Source of the DNA: an uncultured bacterium
GTDB lineage: Bacteria > Patescibacteriota > Saccharimonadia > Saccharimonadales > Saccharimonadaceae
Direction: 5' to 3'
Length of the DNA: 64,000 nt
Assembly: GCA_902761145.1 (NCBI GenBank)
Contig: CACWJA010000002.1
Span: 151,342 to 215,341, forward strand
Below, in pieces: positions 8,818 to 16,464 of the stretch (positions are counted from its first letter, which is position 1; every line of letters starts with the position of its first letter). The position numbers and the translations under genes were made by a program. Under the pieces are notes generated by a model, which saw only the letters and a list, made by a program, of their open reading frames with translations, did not search any database and was not told where the DNA came from.

Positions 8818-9321
8818 ATGAAAAAATACGGTAGCAATTGGGAAAACAGTGGCGTAACACTTCCCGAATTAGGCATAATTATCGCTCCGGAGATATTTAC
8901 AGTTCGTAGGAACGTAGCCTTAAGGACCGGCATGCTTATTTTGAAAGGGACAAAGTATTTTACCTGGGATACAGCGAGGGAGCTAGTGTGGAATAACTAC
9001 ACACCAAAAGGATGGCGCCTACCTACAGCGGAAGAAACAGACATTATCTGTAAGTATGCTAACGACGAAAACAGCATTTTCCCGGAATATGGGCTGCACG
9101 GCTTCATCCGTGCGGACAATATGGTAGAATACTACCGCAACCCCACCGCAAAAGAATCCCTAGCAATAAGTAGCGGCAAAGTGGGATACTATTGGACGGG
9201 CAGCCTAAAAGAACCTTTATATCCGTATGCGATCTTCTCCTCCGACATATCAATGGGGGGCAATGTGTCGATACATTCTAACTATGGATTATCCATGTTC
9301 TTAGTGAAAGATATGAAGTAA
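8818..9321 (+). CDS. Small FISUMP-like protein (GWRLPT motif)
   Basis: 167 residues, paralogue of the protein at 3194-3730. Shared blocks: GIIIAP near residue 22, LKGTKYFT near 45, then PKGWRLPTAEETDIICKY near 65-82. The C-terminal half has VGYYWTGS and ends in a short beta-rich region. GWRLPT with a later YYWTGS is the layout of FISUMP domains. There is no signal peptide. The ribosome binding site is AGAGGTG at 8804-8810. It probably shares its transcript with the small ORF at 8736. Function unknown. Confidence 0.75.
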   Translation: MKKYGSNWENSGVTLPELGIIIAPEIFTVRRNVALRTGMLILKGTKYFTWDTARELVWNNYTPKGWRLPTAEETDIICKYANDENSIFPEYGLHGFIRADNMVEYYRNPTAKESLAISSGKVGYYWTGSLKEPLYPYAIFSSDISMGGNVSIHSNYGLSMFLVKDMK

Positions 9322-9340
9322 AACAGTGGTTTCGACCTTG

Positions 9341-9367
9341 GGCCAGTACATAGATGCTGGCCTTTTT
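9341..9367 (+). terminator. Terminator after the gene at 8818
   Basis: GGCCAG/CTGGCC hairpin followed by five T. Confidence 0.8.
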
Positions 9368-9421
9368 GAATGCCCTTTAGTACTAATGAATTATACAACA
9401 ATGTCGGGCTAATACACTATT

Positions 9422-9450
9422 TTGACATTTGGCTTAAAGTGTGGTATAAT
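9422..9450 (+). promoter_or_regulatory. Promoter of the LPXTG-like gene at 9470
   Basis: TTGACA (9422-9427), 17-base spacer, TATAAT (9445-9450) with TGG before it: near-consensus. Confidence 0.85.
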
Positions 9451-9469
9451 GGAAGAATAAGGAGTTTTT

Positions 9470-9997
9470 ATGTATAATCAAACAGAGGTGGAAAAGAAAG
9501 AACGCCGCAAGATTATAGCTGCTGCTACGGCTATAGTTGTGGTTATATTGATACTAATAGTAGCTATTATTGTGGTCGCCACAAAGAAATCTGCAAATTC
9601 TAACAACGGCAGAGAAGAGAACAATACTTCCGTAGCAAAGGATGACAACACAGAAAATACCACCAACAGCGTAAGTACCGAAAATGGCAATAATGACGAC
9701 AACAAAGAAAATACAGGCACTAACGAGAATAGTGACTCCAGCAATACTTCCAACACCACAAATACTGGAACACTATCGAACAAAAAAAATTCAACAGCAA
9801 ACAATAATAATAGCAACAGCAAAGACAGCGATAGCAACAACACCAACAATACTGACACCTCCACCCAAAAACCTACAACAAATAAGTCCGACAATATGCC
9901 CACCACTGGTCCAGAGGATTTTATTCCTCTAGCTATACTTGCAGGTATGTTTACTATGTATATTTCCTCGGCAATACTAGCCAAAAGGGACGCATAA
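9470..9997 (+). CDS. Cell-surface linker protein with LPXTG-like tail
   Basis: 175 residues. A short basic N-terminus and a strong membrane segment (about 15-38) lead into about 100 residues of low-complexity Asn/Ser/Thr/Asp. The C-terminus has MPTTGP, a hydrophobic stretch and KRDA, which is a sortase-type sorting signal variant. Both ends could anchor the protein. No folded domain is seen. It is likely a stalk or spacer on the cell surface. AAGGAG precedes the ATG. It has its own promoter and terminator. Confidence 0.75.
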   Translation: MYNQTEVEKKERRKIIAAATAIVVVILILIVAIIVVATKKSANSNNGREENNTSVAKDDNTENTTNSVSTENGNNDDNKENTGTNENSDSSNTSNTTNTGTLSNKKNSTANNNNSNSKDSDSNNTNNTDTSTQKPTTNKSDNMPTTGPEDFIPLAILAGMFTMYISSAILAKRDA

Positions 9998-10018
9998 CAT
10001 AAAAACAACACGTAAAAA

Positions 10019-10044
10019 AGCGGGGCACGAATGTCTCGCTTTTT
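10019..10044 (+). terminator. Terminator after the gene at 9470
   Basis: AGCGGGG/CTCGCT-type hairpin (one G-T pair) followed by a T run. Confidence 0.75.
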
Positions 10045-10057
10045 GGTGAAAGTGTGT

Positions 10058-10063
10058 TATAAT
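10058..10063 (+). promoter_or_regulatory. tRNA-Leu(UAG) -10 box
   Basis: TGTTATAAT, eight bases before the first base of the tRNA. Confidence 0.75.
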
Positions 10064-10071
10064 AGATTTAC

Positions 10072-10156
10072 GCCCGGATGGTGGAATTGGTAGACACGTA
10101 TGCCTTAGGAGCATATGCCGCAAGGTGTGCAGGTTCAAATCCTGTTCCGGGCACCA
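10072..10156 (+). tRNA. tRNA-Leu, anticodon UAG, CCA encoded
   Basis: 85 bases. Acceptor GCCCGGA pairs with TCCGGGC. The anticodon stem TATGC/GCATA closes the loop CTTAGGA, giving anticodon TAG. The extra arm is long as in class II tRNAs, the T-arm contains GGTTCAAATCC, and CCA is encoded at the 3' end. A small terminator follows. Two degraded copies of the 3' end lie downstream. Confidence 0.95.
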
Positions 10157-10167
10157 TTACAGCAAAG

Positions 10168-10187
10168 CACTCCATGAGTGTTTTTTT
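10168..10187 (+). terminator. Terminator after tRNA-Leu(UAG)
   Basis: CACTC/GAGTG hairpin followed by seven T. Confidence 0.7.
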
Positions 10188-10209
10188 GTACATGAGATTT
10201 GGACCTAAC

Positions 10210-10234
10210 GGTACGAGTCCTGTTCCGGGTACCA
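10210..10234 (+). repeat. Decayed tRNA-Leu(UAG) 3'-end copy 1
   Basis: 25 bases matching tRNA bases 10132-10156 at 21 positions, including GTTCCGGG and terminal ACCA. A second hairpin plus T run (10252-10269) follows it, as in the real gene. No 5' half of a tRNA is present. This is the form left by integration into a tRNA 3' end. Confidence 0.65.
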
Positions 10235-10363
10235 GAATTCTTGCTATATCCGCCCATTTGGGCTTTTTTCAGTTTCACTCAATGGCATATCGCGCTTCAG
10301 CCGAAGAAATCGCCCAACTAAACGGATAGTAGCTAAGAATTTCAATTAAGCACTGAGTGCCTT

Positions 10364-10389
10364 CGGTGCAAATCCCGTTCCGAGCACTA
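10364..10389 (+). repeat. Decayed tRNA-Leu(UAG) 3'-end copy 2
   Basis: 26 bases matching the T-arm and acceptor end of the tRNA at 21 positions (CAAATCCCGTTCCGAGCAC versus CAAATCCTGTTCCGGGCAC). Confidence 0.6.
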
Positions 10390-10417
10390 ATTTTGTTTTT
10401 ATGCTCTGGCGTTGTGC

Positions 10418-13339
10418 CTAGAATTTACGGTGCCTAATGCTTTTTTTATGAAATACATAGAAGACAGCCGGGGCGACGGACGAGCATAATAGCAAAACGT
10501 GCACCATATCCAGCGTAAAATCATTGCTATTTTCAGAACTGACACCCGTATCTGGAACAGCAACGCCATCTTGACTGGTTTTGCTCTGGGTCGAACCGCT
10601 AGCTTTATTGTAATTGGTATTAGGAACAACTATATCGGGTTCATCTGATTGCTCTGGAACGTCTGGAGTAACTGGGGTATCTGGGGTATCTGGAGTATCT
10701 GGAGTATTTGGGGTGTCTGGCGTATTTGGGGTGTCTGGCGTATTTGGGGTGTCTGGCGTATTTGGGGTGTCTGGCGTATTTGGGGTGTCTGGCGTATCTG
10801 GAACATATGATGCATTTGCAACCGTGAACTTTGCCGTAGCTATGCCAAAATCACCGAATTTTATAGTGAAAAGATGTTGGCCTATAGCTAAATTGTCCAT
10901 ATATGCTTTCTTAAGGCTAATAATGGTGCTACCGTACTCGGCTCTGTAAAAATCCGACGATAGCGGTTGTTCGTCAATATAGATACCTCCAAACTCCTCG
11001 AATAAAGAGAGGTCTGCATTGATCCTAAAAGACGCAACTTCACTCTCGCCCTTGATATAAACTTGCTGGTCACCTTCTAGCACTAAATACACGTGGATGA
11101 CTCCCTTCACGGTAACTGTAAATGTTTCGGTGACGTAATTATTAGTGTCGTTATTTTGAGCATAGTATACCTGATATTCATTTTCGCCAGGCATTATTGT
11201 AGCATCACCATCCACCCAATAGATGCCATCAGTTGAAAAAGATATTGAAGAAAGCGGTGTGCCGATGGTGCCAACAATAACATCCTCTATTTCGCTTGGC
11301 TTTGATGAAGTAGCTTTAGCAATAGACAGAACATATGATGCAGTTCCTTCGTAATAAGCTTCGGTTTGCGATGCTGTAGCGATAATATTTGCTGTACCTG
11401 CACCTATTATGGTCACTTCCCCAGTGGCAGGGTTTACTTCTGCCACAGCTGTATTGTCGGACACGTACGAGATAGCACCATCACCATTAGTGGTAGCGAC
11501 ATTGGTAAAGCTCGCGTCGCCATAAAATTTGTTGACGGAATCACTTGAAAAAACTACGGATTGATTTTGTCTATATGAAGTATTGATATGAGATATATTG
11601 ACATTGGAGCAATTAGAATAGCGATCACATACTTGCACTACTTCGCTGATGGATTCTGAATATACTGTTTTGCTCATGCTGTATTCGCTCGAAACACGAG
11701 TAAATCCAGTTGCCAACTCTAGCGGGTCGTTTGAAGATACTGTTATAGTGGTGGAGTCTGGAGTGTCTACATATGTTACATCAGTTCGAAGATCTATCGA
11801 CATATTGGAATACGGGAAATGATAAAAGACATAACACAGCTCGTTCCCGCCGGCGTCAGTATTAACACAAGCATTACTTGGTCTGTAGTTTGTGAAGCCT
11901 AAGAAAACCTCATCGTCGCGGAAAGAGATGGACTCCAACTCACCCATGTTAGCGGTGCCGTTAATATATATTTCCTTGACGCGCCGTCCGAAGTCTTTGC
12001 TGGGTACGCCTTCACTATCAAACTTAGCATTATAGATATTTATTATTCCAGATCCGTCTGGTAGGTTGTCGCAATATAGGTGATTAGCGGTGCAGTCGTA
12101 GGTCTTCCATCCGGTTTGATAGATATATCCGTTACGATATTCTAACCCTTGCGTGTATTCATTATGTGGCATATCTACACTATATTGTACTCCTTCAAAT
12201 CTATCATTCGTCAGATATGCAGTTTTTTTACTTCCGGCTACGTATTTATTGTCCACTCTATCATAGCCTATTTGGCCAAACGTGAACCCCATCTTGTTTG
12301 CGTCGGAGACATCGATGTTGCTCTCATAGGCTAATGTATCACCATTAAGTACCCAGAGATCATTTGCTGCCGTCAGAATGATTTTATTGATGTTTGGATT
12401 AAAGGTCATATCATTTCCATGCCCGCCACCTTCTGCGTAGTAAGGGGTACCAGACACGACGCTTGTCAAATCATTTCCTCCATACCCAAACACGAGTCCG
12501 TTATCTGGATTGCCCGCGTTCGATGAATAAAACGCTAAGTTGTTATTTGATAAGGTGAATCCCTGTAACTGTCTGTAGGTGTAGCCGTGAGAACTTACGG
12601 ATTTGTATTTTAACGGAGTAGAATTATCAAGTGTGCTAGTTAGGTCCTTGGCTGCTGGAGCGTTTGTTAATTTATCTTTTTCAATCTCTATGACTGGACG
12701 CACACCTCTATCTTTGTAGACTTCCGCCAATCTATTGTTGCCGAATTCTGTTATCGTATATGCATAGCCATTATCATCTGGATATAGCGTAGATGACCAA
12801 AAGCCATGATTGTCATATCTCTGCCCGGCAATATCGTATATAGTGTTTGTTGTGTAGTTGAAGTTTACTTCTATACCCTTGACGCTGATACTATCTAACG
12901 TGGGTCTAGTATTTAGCTTCAGCAATGAATAAATATCATCCTCTGTTAGTATACTGATCTCGCCATCATAGTTGCCCCATACTGTTCCTATATCAGCTAG
13001 GGCTGCCTCAATCCCACTGAAATTTGTATTCACTACATTATGATCCAATATTAAACGGACAGTAGATTTGGAAGTGTTGTCGTTTAGTTCAGCTAGAAAC
13101 CATCGGTAGCAGGTGGTATCGCTAGAAAAAAGTGTCCAATAATTTGTTTCGTTGCAGGTACTGTCCGGATTGACTGGATCGAAGAATACCCAGCTGCTCA
13201 TATTGTACTTGGGATAAGACCCCGCGGCGAATGTTTCGAATGAATTATTTATTTTAGCCGCAACAAAACCCGCAGATATGACAGTTATTACTATCGATAA
13301 CACGATAAATAGTCCTTTTTTTGTTTTTTGTATTTTCAT
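10418..13339 (-). CDS. Large surface protein with Ig-like repeats, Pro-rich stalk and LPXTG-like anchor
   Basis: 973 residues. A signal peptide or membrane segment lies at about 9-30. The N-terminal half is a large extracellular region with paired cysteines and many Tyr, Asn and Gly (possible propeller-like SSNAGNPDNGLVFGYGG segments). It is followed by a BIG2-like Ig domain (about 600-680: NKFYGDASFTNVATTNGDG through GAGTANIIATAS) and a second beta domain. A PDTPNT repeat stalk then leads to VAVPDTG, a hydrophobic stretch and RHRKF, a sorting signal. The start has only a weak AAAGG ahead of it. Probably an adhesin; the ligand is unknown. It is divergent from the FAD-dehydrogenase gene. Confidence 0.8.
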   Translation of the reverse strand: MKIQKTKKGLFIVLSIVITVISAGFVAAKINNSFETFAAGSYPKYNMSSWVFFDPVNPDSTCNETNYWTLFSSDTTCYRWFLAELNDNTSKSTVRLILDHNVVNTNFSGIEAALADIGTVWGNYDGEISILTEDDIYSLLKLNTRPTLDSISVKGIEVNFNYTTNTIYDIAGQRYDNHGFWSSTLYPDDNGYAYTITEFGNNRLAEVYKDRGVRPVIEIEKDKLTNAPAAKDLTSTLDNSTPLKYKSVSSHGYTYRQLQGFTLSNNNLAFYSSNAGNPDNGLVFGYGGNDLTSVVSGTPYYAEGGGHGNDMTFNPNINKIILTAANDLWVLNGDTLAYESNIDVSDANKMGFTFGQIGYDRVDNKYVAGSKKTAYLTNDRFEGVQYSVDMPHNEYTQGLEYRNGYIYQTGWKTYDCTANHLYCDNLPDGSGIINIYNAKFDSEGVPSKDFGRRVKEIYINGTANMGELESISFRDDEVFLGFTNYRPSNACVNTDAGGNELCYVFYHFPYSNMSIDLRTDVTYVDTPDSTTITVSSNDPLELATGFTRVSSEYSMSKTVYSESISEVVQVCDRYSNCSNVNISHINTSYRQNQSVVFSSDSVNKFYGDASFTNVATTNGDGAISYVSDNTAVAEVNPATGEVTIIGAGTANIIATASQTEAYYEGTASYVLSIAKATSSKPSEIEDVIVGTIGTPLSSISFSTDGIYWVDGDATIMPGENEYQVYYAQNNDTNNYVTETFTVTVKGVIHVYLVLEGDQQVYIKGESEVASFRINADLSLFEEFGGIYIDEQPLSSDFYRAEYGSTIISLKKAYMDNLAIGQHLFTIKFGDFGIATAKFTVANASYVPDTPDTPNTPDTPNTPDTPNTPDTPNTPDTPNTPDTPDTPDTPVTPDVPEQSDEPDIVVPNTNYNKASGSTQSKTSQDGVAVPDTGVSSENSNDFTLDMVHVLLLCSSVAPAVFYVFHKKSIRHRKF
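10707..10796. repeat. Five tandem 18-bp repeats (PDTPNT stalk)
   Basis: TTTGGGGTGTCTGGCGTA occurs five times without change, flanked by degenerate copies. On the coding (minus) strand it gives six residues per unit (PDTPNT). It is liable to change in copy number by slippage. Confidence 0.9.
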
Positions 13340-13429
13340 GTTTGTGTATAACCTTTGTCTTATATGATATTAGCATAATTATTATATATAATCAACAACT
13401 TTTTATTTTTTTTATTACACAATTTGTGT

Positions 13430-13435
13430 TATAAT
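13430..13435 (+). promoter_or_regulatory. -10 box of the FAD-dehydrogenase gene, near-leaderless
   Basis: TGTTATAAT, ten bases before ATG 13446; no ribosome binding site of use. Confidence 0.6.
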
Positions 13436-13445
13436 CATAAACAGG

Positions 13446-15032
13446 ATGGGCAAAATCACGAAGTATTTAAATCAGCTAATTGTCGGAAGTGTTTTTGATA
13501 CGCCGGAGATATTGGAGAGTTATTCTACTGATGGTTCTGCGCTCAAAATTAGACCTAAGTTTGTAGCCTTTCCTGAATCGACTGATGATATTTGTAAGTT
13601 GATGAGATTTTTTAATCAGATCGCCACCAAAAACATACCAGTGTCAGTGACCGTACGTGGTGCTGGACAAGACGCTGGCGGCGCAGACCTTTCTACCGGG
13701 CTAGTGATATCTACCGAGAAACTTAATCGAATGCTAGAGATAGATCCACGCGAAAAGCTTGTTCGCGTGCAAGCCGGGATGACTTTACGCGAACTAAATA
13801 CAGCCTTGTCGGTGTCTGGCTTAACTATTCCAATTGGCGCACACGGCGACGACACAATTGGTGGGCTAATATCAAATTCGCCTATAGATACTAAGTCTGC
13901 CAAATATGGCGGCATTATGAATTACGTAGAAAGACTTGAAGTTGTCCTCGCTAATGGCGAATGCTTGCAGACTAGCCACATGAAAAGATATCATGTCGCA
14001 AAAAAGGCAGCTGAAAAGTCCCTTGAGGGTGAGATATACCGTAAATTGTCAAGATTATTGTACGATAAGACAGAATCAATTGCCAGTATTGGTAAGGATT
14101 CTCGTGATCGTAGTGGGTATCCCAATATCTCCAAGATTCAATATAAGGATACTCTTGACTTGGCCCCATTATTTGCTGGAGCACAAGGCACGCTTGGCAT
14201 TATATCGGAAGTGATTCTGCGTGCGGTACCACTGCAGAAGAGGCCGTTTCGCGTGATAGCTACATTTAAAGAGCTAGATTCTGCTCTGGATTATGCATAT
14301 ACATTGAGAGCACTGAAACCTAGTGAAATAAACTTTTATGATCTCAAGATGATACAAGAAGCGCGTGAGTCTGGCAAAAATCTAGACGGCATTCTAAGGA
14401 AGCAAGAAAATGGGTTTGTAATTTTTGCGAGATTCGACGAGCGTGTGGGTAGCTGTGCCAAAAAGATTGCATCGATAAGAAGCCGTTTTCCTCGTAGTAC
14501 CAGGTTTGTCATCGAATCCCAAGACACTAGAGCCACCATCAACGAATTTGAAAATTTGTTGCTGATATATCTAAATACCCCCAAGAGTGGGGAGCGTGTA
14601 CCTGTGCTGACAGATTTTTATTTGCCATCGCATAATTTAGGGAATTTCTTGAGTGACCTAAGGATACTAGAGCAAAAACTAGGGTTGGATTTGGCATTGT
14701 ATGGCTCGTATGCTACATCTATATATAGCCTGCGACCTAAGTTCCAGCTGGACGACAAGGATTACGCCAAGAAGGTTGCTACTTTCCTACGTGCGGGGGC
14801 GTATATCATCGACAGGCAAGATGGCAAGCTAGCTGGAGGTTCACCAGAAGGCCGCTTGAAGGCCGTGGTTACTAATGCCGACATGCGCGATTCCGAAAAA
14901 GCCATACATACCAGAGTCAAAGAAATATTTGACCACAATAATATTCTAAATCCAGATATCAAGCTGGGCGCTAGTTCGAAATTTACCTTGACTCACTTCC
15001 GGACTACTGGTCTGCCTAAAATTATGATATAA
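13446..15032 (+). CDS. FAD-linked oxidoreductase, GlcD/D-lactate dehydrogenase type
   Basis: 528 residues. PCMH-type FAD-binding domain in the first 230 residues: VRGAGQDAGGADLSTGLVIS, VRVQAGMTLRELN, IPIGAHGDDTIGGLISN and GAQGTLGIISEV. The C-terminal half matches FAD-oxidase C regions and ends with NPDIKLG, like the NPGK motif of this family. It oxidises a 2-hydroxy acid such as lactate or glycolate; the substrate is not decided by sequence. No Fe-S or membrane partner gene is adjacent. Its stop codon lies inside the -10 box of tig. Confidence 0.85.
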   Translation: MGKITKYLNQLIVGSVFDTPEILESYSTDGSALKIRPKFVAFPESTDDICKLMRFFNQIATKNIPVSVTVRGAGQDAGGADLSTGLVISTEKLNRMLEIDPREKLVRVQAGMTLRELNTALSVSGLTIPIGAHGDDTIGGLISNSPIDTKSAKYGGIMNYVERLEVVLANGECLQTSHMKRYHVAKKAAEKSLEGEIYRKLSRLLYDKTESIASIGKDSRDRSGYPNISKIQYKDTLDLAPLFAGAQGTLGIISEVILRAVPLQKRPFRVIATFKELDSALDYAYTLRALKPSEINFYDLKMIQEARESGKNLDGILRKQENGFVIFARFDERVGSCAKKIASIRSRFPRSTRFVIESQDTRATINEFENLLLIYLNTPKSGERVPVLTDFYLPSHNLGNFLSDLRILEQKLGLDLALYGSYATSIYSLRPKFQLDDKDYAKKVATFLRAGAYIIDRQDGKLAGGSPEGRLKAVVTNADMRDSEKAIHTRVKEIFDHNNILNPDIKLGASSKFTLTHFRTTGLPKIMI

Positions 15033-15033
15033 T
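15028..15033 (+). promoter_or_regulatory. tig -10 box overlapping the upstream stop codon
   Basis: TGATATAAT; the TAA stop of the upstream gene (15030-15032) is inside the box. A leader with TAGGAG precedes tig. Confidence 0.65.
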
Positions 15034-15057
15034 ATAGCTAAATTTATAGGAGTATTT

Positions 15058-16332
15058 ATGAAAACCACAGTGAAGAAGCTGTCTGATTCGCGTGTAGAGA
15101 TTACCGTTACTTTGGACGCAGAAGATTTGAAACCAATCAAAAATAAGGCGCTAGAAAAGCTCGCCAAGGAAATACATGTAGAAGGCTTCCGTAAGGGTAA
15201 AGTGCCAGTAGATGTAGCTAAGAAATTTATCCCAGAAAACGATCTCAATGCCGAGACTGTAGATGCGGCTGTACGTGCCACCGTAATAGAGGCTTTCGCT
15301 AAGCATGAGAAATCTCCGCTGGTATTACCTAGCATTAATGTTACCAAATATGTACCAGATGAGATAGTAGAATATACTGCTACAGCAGACATCATTCCAG
15401 AGGTAAAGTTGGGGGACTACAAGAATCTCGGTGTCAAGCGCCCAGAAACAAAAGTAACCAAGAAAGACGTAGATGGCGTACTAGACGACCTAGCTACGAA
15501 TTTCGCCGAAAAGAAAGTGGTAAAGCGCGCTGCAGCCGAAGGCGATGAGGTAATCATAGATTTTGTAGGCAAGAAAGGAGGCGAAGCTTTTAAGGGTGGT
15601 TCCGCCAAAGATTATCATCTTGCACTAGGCTCACATACTTTTATTCCAGGGTTCGAAGAGGGAATTATTGGCCACGAGCCAGGTGATAAGTTTGACCTGA
15701 AGCTTACTTTCCCGAAAGATTACGGTGTAGCAGATCTGGCTGGAACTAAGACTGTGTTTGAAGTGCTGCTAAAGCAAGTAAATGAAGTAAAGAAAGCCAA
15801 GCTGGACGATGAACTAGCTACCAAGTGCGGATTAAAGACTATAGACGAGCTAAAGAAAGATATAGAGAAAAACATCGCAGCACGTAATGGACATCAGCAA
15901 GAAGAGAAGTTTAAAGATGGCCTAGTAAACGCGCTAGTAAAAAAATCTAAGATTCCAGCACCAGAAATATTGATAGATGATCAACTCAGGATGATCCGCG
16001 ATGATATGACCCGCAACGCTGCTAGCCAGGGAATGAGTTTTGAAGAATTCCTAGAAGCCAACAAAGAAACTATGGAAAGCTGGGAAAAGCAAGCCCGCAA
16101 GATAGCCGAAGCACGCGTAAAAGCATCTCTCGCGCTCCAGACTCTAGCTGTGGAGCAAAAAATCACCGTATCAGACGACGTTGTGGCAGCTAAAATCGCC
16201 GAGCTGAAGGATGTATACAAAAAATCACCCGAAGCTCTCAAAAATCTAAAAGATCCGAATGTTAAAATGGATATCAAAAATCGCCTCACCATAGAGAAGA
16301 CGCTAGATTTCTTAGTAGATGCAAATAAATAA
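15058..16332 (+). CDS. tig: Trigger factor, ribosome-bound chaperone
   Basis: 424 residues, normal length. The N-terminal ribosome-docking domain has the signature EGFRKGKVPVDVAKKF at about residues 41-56. The central FKBP-type PPIase domain (about 150-235) includes GDEVIIDFVGKKGGEAFKGG and HTFIPGFEEGIIGHEPGDKF. A helical C-terminal domain follows. It binds nascent chains at the ribosome exit tunnel. The start is supported by TAGGAG. A terminator follows directly. Confidence 0.96.
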   Translation: MKTTVKKLSDSRVEITVTLDAEDLKPIKNKALEKLAKEIHVEGFRKGKVPVDVAKKFIPENDLNAETVDAAVRATVIEAFAKHEKSPLVLPSINVTKYVPDEIVEYTATADIIPEVKLGDYKNLGVKRPETKVTKKDVDGVLDDLATNFAEKKVVKRAAAEGDEVIIDFVGKKGGEAFKGGSAKDYHLALGSHTFIPGFEEGIIGHEPGDKFDLKLTFPKDYGVADLAGTKTVFEVLLKQVNEVKKAKLDDELATKCGLKTIDELKKDIEKNIAARNGHQQEEKFKDGLVNALVKKSKIPAPEILIDDQLRMIRDDMTRNAASQGMSFEEFLEANKETMESWEKQARKIAEARVKASLALQTLAVEQKITVSDDVVAAKIAELKDVYKKSPEALKNLKDPNVKMDIKNRLTIEKTLDFLVDANK

Positions 16333-16349
16333 TCCACTAGAAAAAGTGA

Positions 16350-16372
16350 AATAGCCCTGCGGGGCTATTTTT
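16350..16372 (+). terminator. Terminator after tig
   Basis: AATAGCCC/GGGCTATT hairpin with loop TGCG and a T tract. Confidence 0.85.
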
Positions 16373-16434
16373 GTTCAACTATGAAGATATTTATAAAATA
16401 ATAATGAACTGCATAGTAAAAATGTAATCTATGT

Positions 16435-16440
16435 TATAAT
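16435..16440 (+). promoter_or_regulatory. -10 box of the surface protein gene at 16465
   Basis: TGTTATAAT with a short leader that contains AGGA before the ATG. Confidence 0.6.
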
Positions 16441-16464
16441 GGTAATGTAAAATATAGGATATGT

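Noticed and set aside
10707..10796. Tandem 18-base repeats as a CRISPR array
   Set aside because: Repeats are directly adjacent without spacers and encode an in-frame PDTPNT stalk of the surface protein.
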